64,000 nt of DNA from Leptospira idonii (GCF_004770995.1 NZ_RQHW01000016.1:124001-188000); one strand, 5' to 3'; positions 44,770 to 55,506 are shown, counted from the stretch's first letter. The notes: generated from the letters alone by a model not told the origin. Translations and numbers: made by a program.

Positions 44770-46299
44770 TTATCCTAAAATGATATGAAGTAGTTTTTCG
44801 GTCGCTTTGATCGCAGCCACTTGCTGATCGGAATCGATTCCTATAGTGCGAATCGGCTGCACGTCCGATTCCCTTTTCCAAGTAATTACTGTTTCGACAA
44901 GTGCATTCGTGTTTCCTCCGGGAGGAATACGAACCTCATAATCATATAACGGAGGAATAGTGACATTCAATTTATTTAGAATTTTGCCGAGAGCATTCAT
45001 AAAGGCATCATAACCTCCGTCGCCCTCCCCCTTTTCCTGATATTTAGTTCCTTTGAACTGAACATGCAGATCGGCAGTAGGTTTGACACCGATTCCGCTC
45101 GTCACAGTACAGGCTTCTATCTGAAAAGAGGCGCTCATATTTTTACCGGAAATATCGGCAATGATATAAGGAAGGTCTTCTTTGGTGACCGTTTTGTTTT
45201 GGTCCCCCAATTCGATGACTTTTTGTAGGACTTGTTTTTCGATCTCCGGCGAAAGAACCATTCCCAATTGTTTTAAGTTCTCTGTAATGCTTGCTTTACC
45301 GGCTAACTTACCCAATGCGTAAACCCTGGTTCTTCCGAATCTTTCCGGCAGAATTAAGTTCGCATATAAATTTCCTTTTTTATCCCCGTCCGCATGAACC
45401 CCTGCCGTTTGGGTGAATACGTCCTCGCCCACAATCGGTCTGTTGTCGGAAATTCGTTTCCCGGAAAAAACCTCCACCAAACGGGAAGCATTCGTGATTT
45501 CTTTTTCCACAACATCGGTTTTAATTTTCAATTTATCGTGGATGGCAGTGACTACAGCTTCCAAAGGAGAATTGCCCGCTCTCTCTCCCAGTCCATTCAC
45601 TGCGACGTGAAGCCCTTTTGCTCCCGACTGCACCGCCGCCATACAATTGGCAACCGCCAAATCGTAATCATTGTGGCCGTGAAATTCGAACCACAGATTG
45701 GGAAATAAATTTACAAGATCTTTGATCGCAAAACCGACTTCGTCGGGAGACAGAACACCCAAGGTATCCGCCAGATAGAACTTATCTATGGGAAACTTGG
45801 AAACAGTTTCCAAATATTGGATCACATAGTCTCTGGAATGGATGTATCCGTTGGACCAATCCTCCATATATACGTTGACCGCGATCCCGAATTTTTTACA
45901 ATTCTCTACCGTCTCAGAAATTTCTGCAAAATGTTCCTCTGGAGTTTTTCGTAATTGGTTTGTTAAATGATTATAAGAACCTTTGGTAAGAAGATTTAGA
46001 ACTTTAACACCCGTTTCCTTCATCCAATTCGCGGTTTTGTCGATGTCCACAAAACCCAAAATTTCGATTTTATCAGTAAGGCCTTCTCCCTTAGACCATT
46101 CGATGATTTTTTTGACCGCTTCAAATTCACCGGGAGAAACTCTTGCGCTGGCGATCTCCACACGATTCACCTTCAAATCACATAACAAAAATTTTGTGAT
46201 ATTCAGCTTTTGTTGCCAGGAGAAAGAAACGCCGTTGGTCTGTTCCCCGTCCCGCAAAGTGACATCTAAAATCTGAAGATTAGCCTGAGGAGTTTTCAT
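44770..46299 (-). CDS. cimA: (R)-citramalate synthase
   Basis: Condenses pyruvate with acetyl-CoA to citramalate, the pyruvate route to isoleucine used by Leptospira. It is a DRE-TIM metallolyase: LDVTLRDGEQTNGVSF gives the Arg-Asp pair, and FEFHGHNDYDLAVAN the metal His pair. The C-terminal LeuA-type dimer and allosteric domain starts near residue 390 (FQIEACTVTSGIG). From memory the sequence tracks the structurally studied Leptospira CimA closely (GKRISDNRPIVGEDVFTQTA), so I prefer cimA to leuA. It has an ATGA overlap with the Smr gene. Confidence 0.9.
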   Translation of the reverse strand: MKTPQANLQILDVTLRDGEQTNGVSFSWQQKLNITKFLLCDLKVNRVEIASARVSPGEFEAVKKIIEWSKGEGLTDKIEILGFVDIDKTANWMKETGVKVLNLLTKGSYNHLTNQLRKTPEEHFAEISETVENCKKFGIAVNVYMEDWSNGYIHSRDYVIQYLETVSKFPIDKFYLADTLGVLSPDEVGFAIKDLVNLFPNLWFEFHGHNDYDLAVANCMAAVQSGAKGLHVAVNGLGERAGNSPLEAVVTAIHDKLKIKTDVVEKEITNASRLVEVFSGKRISDNRPIVGEDVFTQTAGVHADGDKKGNLYANLILPERFGRTRVYALGKLAGKASITENLKQLGMVLSPEIEKQVLQKVIELGDQNKTVTKEDLPYIIADISGKNMSASFQIEACTVTSGIGVKPTADLHVQFKGTKYQEKGEGDGGYDAFMNALGKILNKLNVTIPPLYDYEVRIPPGGNTNALVETVITWKRESDVQPIRTIGIDSDQQVAAIKATEKLLHIILG

Positions 46300-46571
46300 T
46301 TTCTTAATCGATTTATATATTCTTTGGAAGGAGCCAAAATCTCCACTTGGGTGGCTCCCGGGTTGCCCCGAAACATAGGATCCCTGTCTACTAATTTCAG
46401 GAAATCGCAGGACTCTACGTAGTCAATCGCCATTCTTTGCAGGATTCCTTCTCCGATTCCGTGCAAAATTTCCACAAATTGTTCCCCATCCATAAAGGCG
46501 TCGTTGATTTCCTTTTCCAACTTCAACCTTGCCTCTTCGAATCTAAGCTTTCTGATATAGATGGTACGCAT
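46296..46571 (-). CDS. Smr-domain protein
   Basis: A 91-residue single Smr (small MutS-related) domain: the HGIGEGIL loop matches the HGxGxG nuclease motif, and GNPGATQVEIL the closing GaTxVxL strand. Smr domains bind or nick nucleic acids; stand-alone ones have no fixed role. The ATG at 46571 (MRTIYIRKL) starts the fold; an upstream ATG at 46592 adds MGSEPFF. The stop overlaps cimA by ATGA. Confidence 0.75.
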   Translation of the reverse strand: MRTIYIRKLRFEEARLKLEKEINDAFMDGEQFVEILHGIGEGILQRMAIDYVESCDFLKLVDRDPMFRGNPGATQVEILAPSKEYINRLRK

Positions 46572-46685
46572 AAAAAATGGCTCTGAACCCATTTCAAAAT
46601 TATGCCTGAAATTGTTTAGGATTTTTGAAGATTCAAGAGGGATTTTTAAAAAGAAAGAAAGCCGAAAAACGAGATTTTAGGGAAA

Positions 46686-46703
46686 GGGAAGGAGTCCCCT
46701 TCC
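46686..46703 (-). terminator. Stem-loop after the response regulator gene
   Basis: GGGAAGG (46686-46692) / CCCTTCC (46697-46703) with a 4-nt loop, 10 bp past the regulator stop on the minus strand and followed by a pyrimidine run. It is a plausible terminator for the kinase-regulator pair. Confidence 0.5.
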
Positions 46704-46712
46704 TCGGAAATA

Positions 46713-47129
46713 TTAATTTTTGTTACAGCAAACCTTCACGGCATCCATCAATTGTTTGGAGTCCCAAGGTTTAGGCAGAACCGCATAAGTCCCTGCTTCC
46801 TTTTTCACTCTTTCGATGGCGGCTTCATCCACATGGCCTGTGATCATAATCGAACGAATGTTTGGGTATTTTTTGTGGATTGTGATGAGAAACTCGTCTC
46901 CTTTCAAACCGGGCATCAGCCAATCGGAAAGGATTAAAATCACATTCACTCCCGTACTGACCAGCTCATCGATTACCGACAATGCTTCGTTAGCACTTAA
47001 AGCGACTTCATATTGGAACTCGCTTCCGAATTGTTTTTTCAATTCTTCCTTAAGTGCAATGAGAATGATCGGTTCGTCATCCACACATAAAATCGCACTT
47101 TGTTCCGTTTCGGTTTGGGTTTCCATCAT
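46713..47129 (-). CDS. Single-domain response regulator (CheY-like)
   Basis: A 138-residue receiver domain without output domain. The acidic pair is CVDDEP, the phosphoacceptor Asp is in [11 protein letters not shown] (about residue 69), the Thr in MITGH and the Lys in VLPKPW. It starts 4 bp after the large histidine kinase and is presumably its partner, passing signal by protein contact. Confidence 0.92.
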   Translation of the reverse strand: MMETQTETEQSAILCVDDEPIILIALKEELKKQFGSEFQYEVALSANEALSVIDELVSTGVNVILILSDWLMPGLKGDEFLITIHKKYPNIRSIMITGHVDEAAIERVKKEAGTYAVLPKPWDSKQLMDAVKVCCNKN

Positions 47130-47133
47130 TCAA

Positions 47134-50100
47134 TTATCGGATAGATTCGGCAGGAGTTAAGTAAACGCTGAATTTAGTTCTACCAGGAACACTCTCGAAT
47201 TCTATTTTTCCTCCCATCTTTTCAATGATCTTTTTACAGATGTCCAAGCCAAGCCCGATTCCTTCTCCGTGTTTTTTGGTGGTAAAAAACGGAAGAAAGA
47301 TTTTGCTTTTGATTTCATCAGGGATACCCTTTCCTGAATCGATGAAAGAAGTGACTATCCAGGAATCTTTTTTCTCCACTTGAATTTCTATTTTACCCTT
47401 GTAATCCATCGACTGTAAACTATTATTTAACAGGTTGATCCACACTTGATTCAATTTATTTCCGTTGCCAAGACATCTTTCCGTCGTATCGAATCGTTTT
47501 ACGATATCTACTCCGTATTTGATCTTCCCTTGATATAAAGTTAGAATGGTTTCAATTTCGGAAATGATATCCACCGGAACAATTTCTTCCTCTTCGTTTT
47601 TTCCTCCAGGATTCAGATAATTCTTCAAAGCATCAACAACATGAGAAGCTTTTCCAGTAGCCACTGAAATAACATTGCTTAATCGAGAGATGGTGGAAAA
47701 GGAAGAAACCGCTTTCAAAATCTCATTTCGTTTTTCTGTTCGCAAAAGATCGAGTAAATCGTCCCCAAGTTTATACACTCCCGCATCCATCACGGTGTTT
47801 GCCACTTTTTCATAATCGGGAACTTGGGCTTCTTTGAACTTGGCAATAAATTCTTTCCTGAGAGCTCTACTGGGAATGTTCTCCAAAAGGGATGCGTCTT
47901 TCAAACTTGCCTCCAAAAGAACTCCGAATCGTTTCGTATCCGCTTCGTCCAAACCGGAAAGAATATACGGAATTTCCTTCATGGAAAGGTTCACTATATC
48001 CAAAATAGCTCTGTTAGATGAAACAATGGCGCCCAATGGAGTATTGAGTTCATGGGTCATTCCCGCAGCAAGTTGACCTAGTGCGGCCAATTTCTCGGAA
48101 GTAAGGAGTTGATCTTGGGTGTCCTGCAGATCTTTCATCACCTTTTTTTGGTAGCCGATCGCTTCCGTAAGATCCTGGTTCGATTTGCGAAGTTCTTCCG
48201 TTCTTATATCGATCTTCTTCTCCAAGTTCGCATTCAAGTCTAAAATTGTTTCTTCCGCCTGTTTGTTTTTGGTGATATCGTTCGTAATTCCGAATATTTT
48301 TTTGGGTCTGCCGCTCGCAGTTCTTTCGTAGATCAATTCTCTGGAGATCAGCCAGCGCCAAGAGCCGTCTCTATGTTTCATTCTGTACTGATGTTCGATC
48401 AAATCCTTGTCGCTCGCTTTTTCGTAACGGGGAATGACCTTCTCCAGATAGTCCTTAAAGTCGTCGGGATGCATCAGATCGGAAATCATCTGTTCTCCCA
48501 TATTCTTCAGTTCCTCGGAAGAATATCCCAAAACCCTGTGAATTCCGTTATTGCTGTAAACGTTCTTTCTTTCTATGATATCGTATATGTACAAAATGTC
48601 CGGAGTGATGTCCAATATGGATTCGATGAATTGATTCCTCTCGAAAAGCCTCTCCTCCATTTTTTTTCTTTCAGTAATGTCCACCATCACTCCTCTAAGC
48701 CATTTCGGTTTGCCGTCTATTACGATGACCTTTACTAAATCCCTGAGCCAGACGATCCTACCGTCTTTGCACAAAAACCTATATTCGAAATTATGTGCCT
48801 CTAGTCTGTTAGTGGAAGTGACGCAAAAATTCACCGCTTCATCCCTATCTTCGGAATAGATATGATCCGCCCAAAAACCGGGAACCATCCACTCCTCATA
48901 ACTGTATCCAAGAAGATCCACAGCCTGTTTACTCACAAAAGTGAAATTAAACGTAACAGCATCAGCCTCCCAAACCACTCCGGGAGTCGTATCCACAAGA
49001 TCCTTAAATTGTTTTTGGCTGTTCCTAAGATCTTCATCCGCCTTTTTCTGAACGGAAACATCTCTGGCGATCCCCACGATCTTTTCCAAAACACCGTCCT
49101 CGTTATAGACCAAAAAACCTCTATCGTGAATCCAGCGAATACTTCCGTCCGGTCTTATGATTCGGTATTCTTCGTTGTAGTTTCCGTCAGACTGTTTTCG
49201 AAATGCTTCCTCTACTCTGCTCTGTTCTTCGGGATGAATCGCATCCAACCAATCTCTAGGACTTTCATAAAGACTTTCACAGGTTCGGCCCCAAATCGTT
49301 TCATAAGCGGGACTTACATAAAACAATTGATCTTGGTTCGGACTGATGATCCAAAATACGTCCTGAATGGTTTCCGCCAATTTACGGAATCTATCTTCGC
49401 TTGCCTTTGTTAGTTCGAATGATTCTTGAAGCTGCTCCGCCATATGATTGAACGAAGAGGACAATGCACCCAGCTCAGCAAGTCCACTGGAAGGAACTCT
49501 CTGAGTCAAATCTCCCGAAGCAATCGCATGGCTGGCAAGAGAGATTTTGCGCAAAGGTGCGGCAACGATCCCCGCAAGAAGAGTAGCAATTAATAAAGAC
49601 AAGGTGAGTGAAATTGCGAATATAGTTGCAGATTGGCTGTTTCCTTCCCGAACTCCCGCCAAATAATAAGAGGCGGGCATCACTGTCACTACCAGCCAGT
49701 TCTCATTTCCGTCATGACTTTCATAAGGAGTGACTTGGGAAAACCAAGTTTCTCTGGAAAGAGGTTTTGCAGTGACGATATCGAATCGGAACTGAGAGGG
49801 AACCTTCAAAAGATCCAAACTTCCGAATTGTTCGTTGATCTTAACGACCGCATTTCGGATGACTAAATCTTCGCATTCTTTCGCATTCCATTCTCTATCA
49901 GGATATTCCTCCAAAGAAGAAGCGATTAAAATTCCATTTCGATTCATCACGAACGCTCTTCCGTGTTCTGCGATATTCGTTCTCTTCAAAAGGGAATGGA
50001 TTTCATACGAACTTTTAGGTCGGTTCGGATTCGACTTTTCCAAATATTCATCTAACAAAAGATTGATGTTTTCGGAAATTTCCTGATGCAGTCTCGAAGC

Positions 50101-51021
50101 GAGTTTATCTGCGGCAGCCTCAGAACTGCTTAAAGTCAAATAAGCAGTCATACCGACCATGACCAAAACCAAAATGATGAAAGGAGTCACAAGGAACATG
50201 CGAATCGGAAGTCCGCTGCCTTGTGAATTTGCTTCCGAAATTTCCCCTCTGCCGCTTTCCCAAACTCTTTCTTTATAACTCAGTAAAACTTCCTTTACAT
50301 GACCTGGGATTTCCGCCCAGAAAAGTCCGTATTTTCTCGCCAAAGGAAAAGCAACTAACATAAAGAAAGGTGCGATGATCCATGTGATGGAAGTAGTGAA
50401 AAAAAGTGCGGGAGTTATGTTTCTATATGAAATTTCGGAAGTGAACTGACCGGAACAAATATATCCCCAAAGCTGAGGTTCGATTCCCATAAAAATCAGA
50501 ACGAATACGAAATACCAAGCCCAGGTTTTGGCCTTACGAAAATCCGGGTTTCTACCTATCAACTGATAGGCGACCCAGAAACAAGCGGGATTGATGAAAT
50601 ATCCCACGAACCAATCCAATAAAAATTGAGGAGGAACTCCTTCTATTAGATCGGACAGACCGTAAGCGAAGGGAACAGCAAGTAAAGCGGGATAACCGAA
50701 AAGAACGATGGAACAGAAAACGGAAAGGTCTTTCACCGATTCGAAAGTCTGCGCTCCGGGAACCAGAACGATAAGAGATCCCAAATAACCCGTGATAAAG
50801 ATTAAAACAAAAGTAAGAACGACACTAAAAAGAGCCTGTGCATCCCAGGATAATTTTTCTCTCCCGATCCCCCATTTCCCTCCCGGCCGAAAGGTGAAAC
50901 CTCCGAAAGCGGCCACCATCAGAAAGAGGCCGATGATATAACCGAAACGACCCCAAACTTCCAACAAAGAAAGAGGAATGAACGCAAATACAAATTCCAG
51001 CCATTTAATCATCGAATTCAT
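47134..51021 (-). CDS. Multi-PAS membrane sensor histidine kinase
   Basis: A protein of about 1295 residues. An N-terminal polytopic block (residues 1-235, about seven helices) is followed by a linker, a helix (276-298), a periplasmic Cache-like domain (300-465), another helix (466-488), HAMP (488-540), three PAS/PAC units (about 546-665, 672-790, 798-922), a coiled coil, HisKA with GMTHELNTPLG (phospho-His near 990) and HATPase with NQVWINLLNNS, DSGKGIP and GEGIGLGLDI. The ATG at 51021 has AGGAG 7 nt upstream; a TTG sits just before it. The signal sensed is unknown. Confidence 0.9.
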   Translation of the reverse strand: MNSMIKWLEFVFAFIPLSLLEVWGRFGYIIGLFLMVAAFGGFTFRPGGKWGIGREKLSWDAQALFSVVLTFVLIFITGYLGSLIVLVPGAQTFESVKDLSVFCSIVLFGYPALLAVPFAYGLSDLIEGVPPQFLLDWFVGYFINPACFWVAYQLIGRNPDFRKAKTWAWYFVFVLIFMGIEPQLWGYICSGQFTSEISYRNITPALFFTTSITWIIAPFFMLVAFPLARKYGLFWAEIPGHVKEVLLSYKERVWESGRGEISEANSQGSGLPIRMFLVTPFIILVLVMVGMTAYLTLSSSEAAADKLASRLHQEISENINLLLDEYLEKSNPNRPKSSYEIHSLLKRTNIAEHGRAFVMNRNGILIASSLEEYPDREWNAKECEDLVIRNAVVKINEQFGSLDLLKVPSQFRFDIVTAKPLSRETWFSQVTPYESHDGNENWLVVTVMPASYYLAGVREGNSQSATIFAISLTLSLLIATLLAGIVAAPLRKISLASHAIASGDLTQRVPSSGLAELGALSSSFNHMAEQLQESFELTKASEDRFRKLAETIQDVFWIISPNQDQLFYVSPAYETIWGRTCESLYESPRDWLDAIHPEEQSRVEEAFRKQSDGNYNEEYRIIRPDGSIRWIHDRGFLVYNEDGVLEKIVGIARDVSVQKKADEDLRNSQKQFKDLVDTTPGVVWEADAVTFNFTFVSKQAVDLLGYSYEEWMVPGFWADHIYSEDRDEAVNFCVTSTNRLEAHNFEYRFLCKDGRIVWLRDLVKVIVIDGKPKWLRGVMVDITERKKMEERLFERNQFIESILDITPDILYIYDIIERKNVYSNNGIHRVLGYSSEELKNMGEQMISDLMHPDDFKDYLEKVIPRYEKASDKDLIEHQYRMKHRDGSWRWLISRELIYERTASGRPKKIFGITNDITKNKQAEETILDLNANLEKKIDIRTEELRKSNQDLTEAIGYQKKVMKDLQDTQDQLLTSEKLAALGQLAAGMTHELNTPLGAIVSSNRAILDIVNLSMKEIPYILSGLDEADTKRFGVLLEASLKDASLLENIPSRALRKEFIAKFKEAQVPDYEKVANTVMDAGVYKLGDDLLDLLRTEKRNEILKAVSSFSTISRLSNVISVATGKASHVVDALKNYLNPGGKNEEEEIVPVDIISEIETILTLYQGKIKYGVDIVKRFDTTERCLGNGNKLNQVWINLLNNSLQSMDYKGKIEIQVEKKDSWIVTSFIDSGKGIPDEIKSKIFLPFFTTKKHGEGIGLGLDICKKIIEKMGGKIEFESVPGRTKFSVYLTPAESIR

Positions 51022-51144
51022 CAAAACTCTCCTCAGAGAACCGCCGAACTTTCTGCGCTGCGGAGAGATCCGAAGCCGCTTATGCCAAATGATCTATCAA
51101 TCCGAATTTCGAAAGAGTCGGCAACTCATTTAAAGAAATGAATT

Positions 51145-52209
51145 TTATTTTAGAATCGCATTCAGAGTTTTTTTAGCGAGAGATGAAGGGAATTCCTCTT
51201 CTAATTTTTCTTTTTTGACCCATTTCCATTCGATATCCTTCTTCCAAGAAGAGATTTCATCGTTTAATTTTTGTTTATTGAAACTGTTTCCTATCACGAA
51301 AAATTTGAATTTATGATGTGTGATCGTATGAGAAAATGTTTTGCCGTAAGGGCGTAAATCGGGAAGAAGAGAAAGTTTACTAATAAAAGGAGAGGTTTCA
51401 TATTCTTCGGAAGGAAGTTCTCCTTCGAAATAAAAAGGAAGTACGAACATTCCTTTCAAAAAACGAGGACTTTTTTCCTTTACAAGAAGAACTTCATCCC
51501 CCGCTTCCATCCAAAGAATCTTAGCGGTCATTTCCAGTTTCTTTTTTTCTTTCGTTCGGATGGGAACCTGATCCGTACGATTTTTAGAAAGTGCGATACA
51601 ATCCTGCTGTAAAGGGCAAAGAAGACATTTCGGGTTTTCGGGAAGGCAGATAGTGGCACCTAACTCCATCATCGCCTGATTATGATCTCCCGGATATTTC
51701 AGATTCAAAAACTCGTCCGCTAAAATCTGAAGTTCCTTGTCCGCATTCGACCCCAATATGTTTTTTTCATAAAGAAACAAACGAGAAAGCACCCTCTTTA
51801 CGTTTCCATCCAAAACTGCGAAAGGAAGATCGTATGCGATGGAAAGAACGGCTCTTGCCGTGTAAGGACCGATCCCGGGCACTTCCAAAACCTTTCCTAA
51901 ATCTTTAGGAAAACTGCCGTTATAGTTTTGGGACAGGAAGATCGCACCTTTTCTGATATTTCTGGCTCTGCTGTAATACCCCAGTCCCTTCCATGCGGAA
52001 AGAACTTCTTCTTCCGAAGAGGAAGCCAATGTTTCTACTGTTGGAAATTTTTTGATGAAACTTTCGTATAAGGGAAGCATGGCAGCGACTCTCGTCTGCT
52101 GCAGCATCACTTCGGAGATCCAAATGGAATAAGCCTGTTTTTTCTTTCTAAAAGTAAGATCTCTCTGGTTCAAAAGGAACCAGGAATATAACTTTTCCTG
52201 AGGGGTCAA
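51145..52209 (-). CDS. mutY: A/G-specific adenine glycosylase MutY
   Basis: Removes adenine mispaired with 8-oxoguanine. Catalytic Glu is in SEVMLQQTRV and Asp in VLDGNVKR; the helix-hairpin-helix is VPGIGPYTARAV; the 4Fe-4S loop CLPENPKCLLCPLQQDC has the exact C6C2C5C spacing. The C-terminal 120 residues form the NUDIX-like 8-oxoG recognition domain. The usual LPWR near the N-terminus is LTFR here. It overlaps the preceding small gene by 4 bp. Confidence 0.95.
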   Translation of the reverse strand: MTPQEKLYSWFLLNQRDLTFRKKKQAYSIWISEVMLQQTRVAAMLPLYESFIKKFPTVETLASSSEEEVLSAWKGLGYYSRARNIRKGAIFLSQNYNGSFPKDLGKVLEVPGIGPYTARAVLSIAYDLPFAVLDGNVKRVLSRLFLYEKNILGSNADKELQILADEFLNLKYPGDHNQAMMELGATICLPENPKCLLCPLQQDCIALSKNRTDQVPIRTKEKKKLEMTAKILWMEAGDEVLLVKEKSPRFLKGMFVLPFYFEGELPSEEYETSPFISKLSLLPDLRPYGKTFSHTITHHKFKFFVIGNSFNKQKLNDEISSWKKDIEWKWVKKEKLEEEFPSSLAKKTLNAILK

Positions 52210-52490
52210 ATTTCGGTGTCTTGAATCGTATAACGAAGATATGTATTACAGGTAGCCTCTTCCGTATAACGAACCAAATCGTAATCCAAACGGGAAGAAC
52301 GGAAAAAACGGGAATGAGCCAGTCTTTCCCTGATCTCTTGGCGGATGTGGTCTCTTGCTTCCGCCCTTTTGGAATAAAAGGCAGGGGACAAAATTTCGCT
52401 TTTGTAGGACAGACTTCCTTCCCTGTAGATGGCGACGGTTACCTGCACCCTGTATTTCCTGCGTAAACTTGACTTAACTTCAGCGCTCAT
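52206..52490 (-). CDS. Hypothetical 94-aa basic protein
   Basis: A small, Arg/Tyr-rich soluble protein of unrecognised family; strands (KYRVQVTVAIYREG) precede a helix (RAEARDHIRQEIRERL) and another strand. Longer in-frame starts would run antisense into the ispG promoter and gene; ATG 52490 is preferred. It overlaps mutY by 4 bp, so it is the first gene of that pair. Confidence 0.6.
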   Translation of the reverse strand: MSAEVKSSLRRKYRVQVTVAIYREGSLSYKSEILSPAFYSKRAEARDHIRQEIRERLAHSRFFRSSRLDYDLVRYTEEATCNTYLRYTIQDTEI

Positions 52491-52628
52491 CCTGGTTACT
52501 CTGGGATTTTTCTTCCTAAGATGATTTTCGGAAACCGAAGAAAGGAAATTGAACCGTATCGGAAATTTCGAACTGCTTGCCCAAATTTTAGATCCAAAAT
52601 TTATAGATAATGAGACCATAAGAAATCG

Positions 52629-54653
52629 ATGAATCCCAAATACAACGAATCCCCTTTTTTCTATAAACGCCGCCCTACCCGTGAAGTGAAGGTAGGAGGT
52701 TTGGGAATCGGAGGGAATAATCCGATCCGCATCCAATCCATGATTACCTCTAACACTCGTGATACGGAAGCAAGTGTTCGTCAAATTGCAGATTTGGAAA
52801 AAATCGGTTCAGAACTTGTTCGCCTAACTGTGCCAAGTCAAGCGGATGCGGACAATCTCCCAGAAATCAGAAAGAGAATGAAGGAACTAGGTCTCAAAGT
52901 TCCTTTGGTTGCTGACATCCACTTCACTCCCCAAGTGGCACTCAAATGTGTCGAGTGGGTCGAAAAAGTAAGAATCAATCCGGGTAATTTCGCGGATAAA
53001 AAGAAATTCGACATCATTGAATATACGGACCGCGAATACGAAGAAGAGTTGGAACGAATCGAAGAAATATTCACTCCCTTGGTTTTGAGAGCGAAAGAAC
53101 TGGGAGTCGCCATGAGGATAGGAACCAATCACGGTTCCCTTTCCGACAGAATCATGAACCGCTTCGGAGATACTCCTCTCGGAATGGTAGAGTCTGCGAT
53201 CGAATTCATACGAATTGCGGAAAGAAATAATTACAAAGACATAGTAGTTTCCATGAAGGCATCCAATCCTCAAGTGATGATCCAAGCTTATCGCCTTCTC
53301 GTTTCCCGATTTTACGAACTGGGAATGGATTACCCTCTTCACCTAGGCGTAACAGAAGCAGGTGACGGAAAAGACGGTAGGATCAAATCCTCCATAGGAA
53401 TCGGATCCTTACTGGAAGAAGGGTTAGGCGATACCATAAGAGTTTCCCTTACGGAAGATGCGATCCACGAAATCCCTGTCGCAAAGGAATTGGTTCGTAA
53501 ATACAACTCTGCTTGGAAAACGGAACAAGAAAAAACTTTCCAATCCCAATCGAACCACACTGCATATTCCGAATTTCGAGATCCTTACGCTTATTCCCGC
53601 TTTTATTCAAGAGAAATCAAAATCGGAGAAACAGGTTTGGGAGATAAATTCCCCGTCCGCATCGAAACTGAATTCAGTTTTTTCGGGCCGGAATCCGTTT
53701 CTGAAATCACAACTTTGAATTTCAAAGGGAACAGGTCGGGAAGAGAAAATGAAATCGTATTTTTTTCCTTAAAAGACGAGTTCGCACTCACCGCACTTGC
53801 CTCTTTGAAAAAAAGAAATCAAATCCAGAATGCGATTTCTTTCCAACTGAGCGACATCCTAACATCGCAATACGAAAGTTTTGTGGAAGAAATATATTCC
53901 CTACAAAAATGGGTGGTGAATCCCTTTTTGTTCTCCGAAAGTGCGAATGAAACTTCGGAAAGAGACGTTTTTCTGGACTTTGCAGCTCACTATGCAAAAG
54001 ACCATAGATCCATCGAATTCTGCCTGGAAGAGGATTCCTTTTCCCAAATCCCTTCCCTCTTGAAAGAATGCAGAAAAAGAAAGATGGAAAATCTTTCTTT
54101 TTCCGTTTCCAATTCGGAGTTGAGTTCGGTGCGTAAACTTGCCTACCTTCTAAAAGACTCCGATTTCCCGATCGTCCTTTCCGGCAGTTACAAAGACAAA
54201 GAAGAAGCTATGTATTTGGCCTCCATTCATTTGGGAGGTTCTCTGTTAGACGGAATCGGAGATTCCATTCGTATACGCCTGGAAGAACCGGATCCGGAAA
54301 CGACCATCGATCTTACTTTCGACATACTCCAAGCAACCAGGCTCAGACTGACAAAAACGGAATATATTTCCTGTCCTTCCTGTGGAAGAACCATGTTCGA
54401 TCTTCAATCCACCACTGCGAAAATCAAATCCCATACGGGCCACCTAAAAGGTGTTAAAATTGCTGTAATGGGATGCATCGTAAACGGGCCGGGGGAGATG
54501 GCGGACGCAGACTTCGGTTATGTAGGAGCGGGGATCGGGAAAGTGCACCTTTATAAAGGAAAGGAAATCGTAATGAAGGGAGTGCCGGAAACGGAAGCTG
54601 CCGACAAACTCATAGAACTCATCAAAGACAATGGAATGTGGGTGGATCCTTAA
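52629..54653 (+). CDS. ispG: 4-hydroxy-3-methylbut-2-enyl diphosphate synthase, long form
   Basis: The iron-sulfur reductase of the MEP isoprenoid pathway that converts MEcPP to HMBPP. At 674 aa it is the three-domain form (as in plants, Chlamydia and some spirochaetes), with an insert of about 250 residues (about 275-560) between the TIM barrel and the Fe-S domain. The cluster cysteines are in SCPSCGRT and [18 protein letters not shown]. It is monocistronic here, divergent from the 94-aa gene. Confidence 0.95.
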   Translation: MNPKYNESPFFYKRRPTREVKVGGLGIGGNNPIRIQSMITSNTRDTEASVRQIADLEKIGSELVRLTVPSQADADNLPEIRKRMKELGLKVPLVADIHFTPQVALKCVEWVEKVRINPGNFADKKKFDIIEYTDREYEEELERIEEIFTPLVLRAKELGVAMRIGTNHGSLSDRIMNRFGDTPLGMVESAIEFIRIAERNNYKDIVVSMKASNPQVMIQAYRLLVSRFYELGMDYPLHLGVTEAGDGKDGRIKSSIGIGSLLEEGLGDTIRVSLTEDAIHEIPVAKELVRKYNSAWKTEQEKTFQSQSNHTAYSEFRDPYAYSRFYSREIKIGETGLGDKFPVRIETEFSFFGPESVSEITTLNFKGNRSGRENEIVFFSLKDEFALTALASLKKRNQIQNAISFQLSDILTSQYESFVEEIYSLQKWVVNPFLFSESANETSERDVFLDFAAHYAKDHRSIEFCLEEDSFSQIPSLLKECRKRKMENLSFSVSNSELSSVRKLAYLLKDSDFPIVLSGSYKDKEEAMYLASIHLGGSLLDGIGDSIRIRLEEPDPETTIDLTFDILQATRLRLTKTEYISCPSCGRTMFDLQSTTAKIKSHTGHLKGVKIAVMGCIVNGPGEMADADFGYVGAGIGKVHLYKGKEIVMKGVPETEAADKLIELIKDNGMWVDP

Positions 54654-54660
54654 GATCCAC
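54642..54660 (+). terminator. Hairpin containing the ispG stop codon
   Basis: GTGGATC (54642-54648) / GATCCAC (54654-54660), loop CTTAA, so the TAA stop lies in the loop. It separates ispG from a convergent gene. There is no T-run directly after it. Confidence 0.4.
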
Positions 54661-54684
54661 GCTAAAAGATTGTTTGAATTTCTA

Positions 54685-55506
54685 TTATTTCCGGTTCTGA
54701 TCGGAAGAAAAATCGTATCCTGCTAACCCCGGATACTCTCTGGTTTCTCCATTTAACTTATGTTGAATGGTTTTCAGTTCCGGGAAATTTGCAAACAATG
54801 TGGAATCAATCGCACGGAAACTAACTCCTAGAGCGGTCAATTTTCTTTGGCGAGTCACCTCTTCGCTTTCTTTCGGCCCGGAAGATTCTCCGCCGGAATA
54901 GTAAGTGATCGTATCTTCAGGAGCATTCGCATCGTCTTCCGATTCCAAACTGCTCACGGAAAGTCTAGGGAGTCGGTAAACATTCATTACAGATTCCAAC
55001 ATCTCTTCGTTCCAATCCAAAATCAAAACTTTACCTTCGCTTCTAAACCAAACATTCTTCAGAGAATAGTGAAGATCCAAAAGTTTTTTAGGAACAAAAA
55101 CAATTCCTTGGATCTCAGGATTTTCTTCCGGGAGAAAATAAGGAGGAGAACCGACTTCTTTCACCAATTGATATACGAAGGAACTAGGATTCTCATCCGC
55201 CAAGATCTTGCGATTGACTGCGATCTCTTGTTCCGCTCCGTCTGAAATGGTTACCTTGTAATAGGACCTTGGATCGTGGCTCGGCAATTGAAACACATTG
55301 AAAGGAACCAAAAGGTTGAATGGATTTTTTTCCGCCAAGATGAAGAATGTAAAAAAGAGAAGAAGGGAAAACCAGGAGAAAAATAGAAAAATAAACTCGG
55401 GAGTGGTTTTGTCTTTCCCCGTTCCTATGCGGTAAAATTGACTTCCATAGACTTCCGCCTTTTCTTTTACCACTGCGGAATATTCTTTAATCTTTGGATG
55501 AAGCAT
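54685..55506 (-). CDS. Membrane protein with GerMN-like domain (tentative)
   Basis: A 273-residue protein with one membrane helix (residues about 37-58), then an extracytoplasmic domain whose layout (VYQLVKEVGSPPYFLPEENPE, IQGIVFVPKKLL, VLILDWNEEM) recalls GerMN domains found beside cell-wall amidases. The last 80 residues are acidic and Ser-rich. ATG 55506 has AAAGGA 11 nt upstream. It overlaps the amidase gene by 20 bp. The domain call is by pattern only. Confidence 0.6.
   Translation of the reverse strand: MLHPKIKEYSAVVKEKAEVYGSQFYRIGTGKDKTTPEFIFLFFSWFSLLLFFTFFILAEKNPFNLLVPFNVFQLPSHDPRSYYKVTISDGAEQEIAVNRKILADENPSSFVYQLVKEVGSPPYFLPEENPEIQGIVFVPKKLLDLHYSLKNVWFRSEGKVLILDWNEEMLESVMNVYRLPRLSVSSLESEDDANAPEDTITYYSGGESSGPKESEEVTRQRKLTALGVSFRAIDSTLFANFPELKTIQHKLNGETREYPGLAGYDFSSDQNRK

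Noticed and set aside
44770..46299. 2-isopropylmalate synthase (leuA) as the identity of this gene
   Set aside because: The sequence follows the Leptospira citramalate synthase more closely, although the two families are hard to separate without an alignment.
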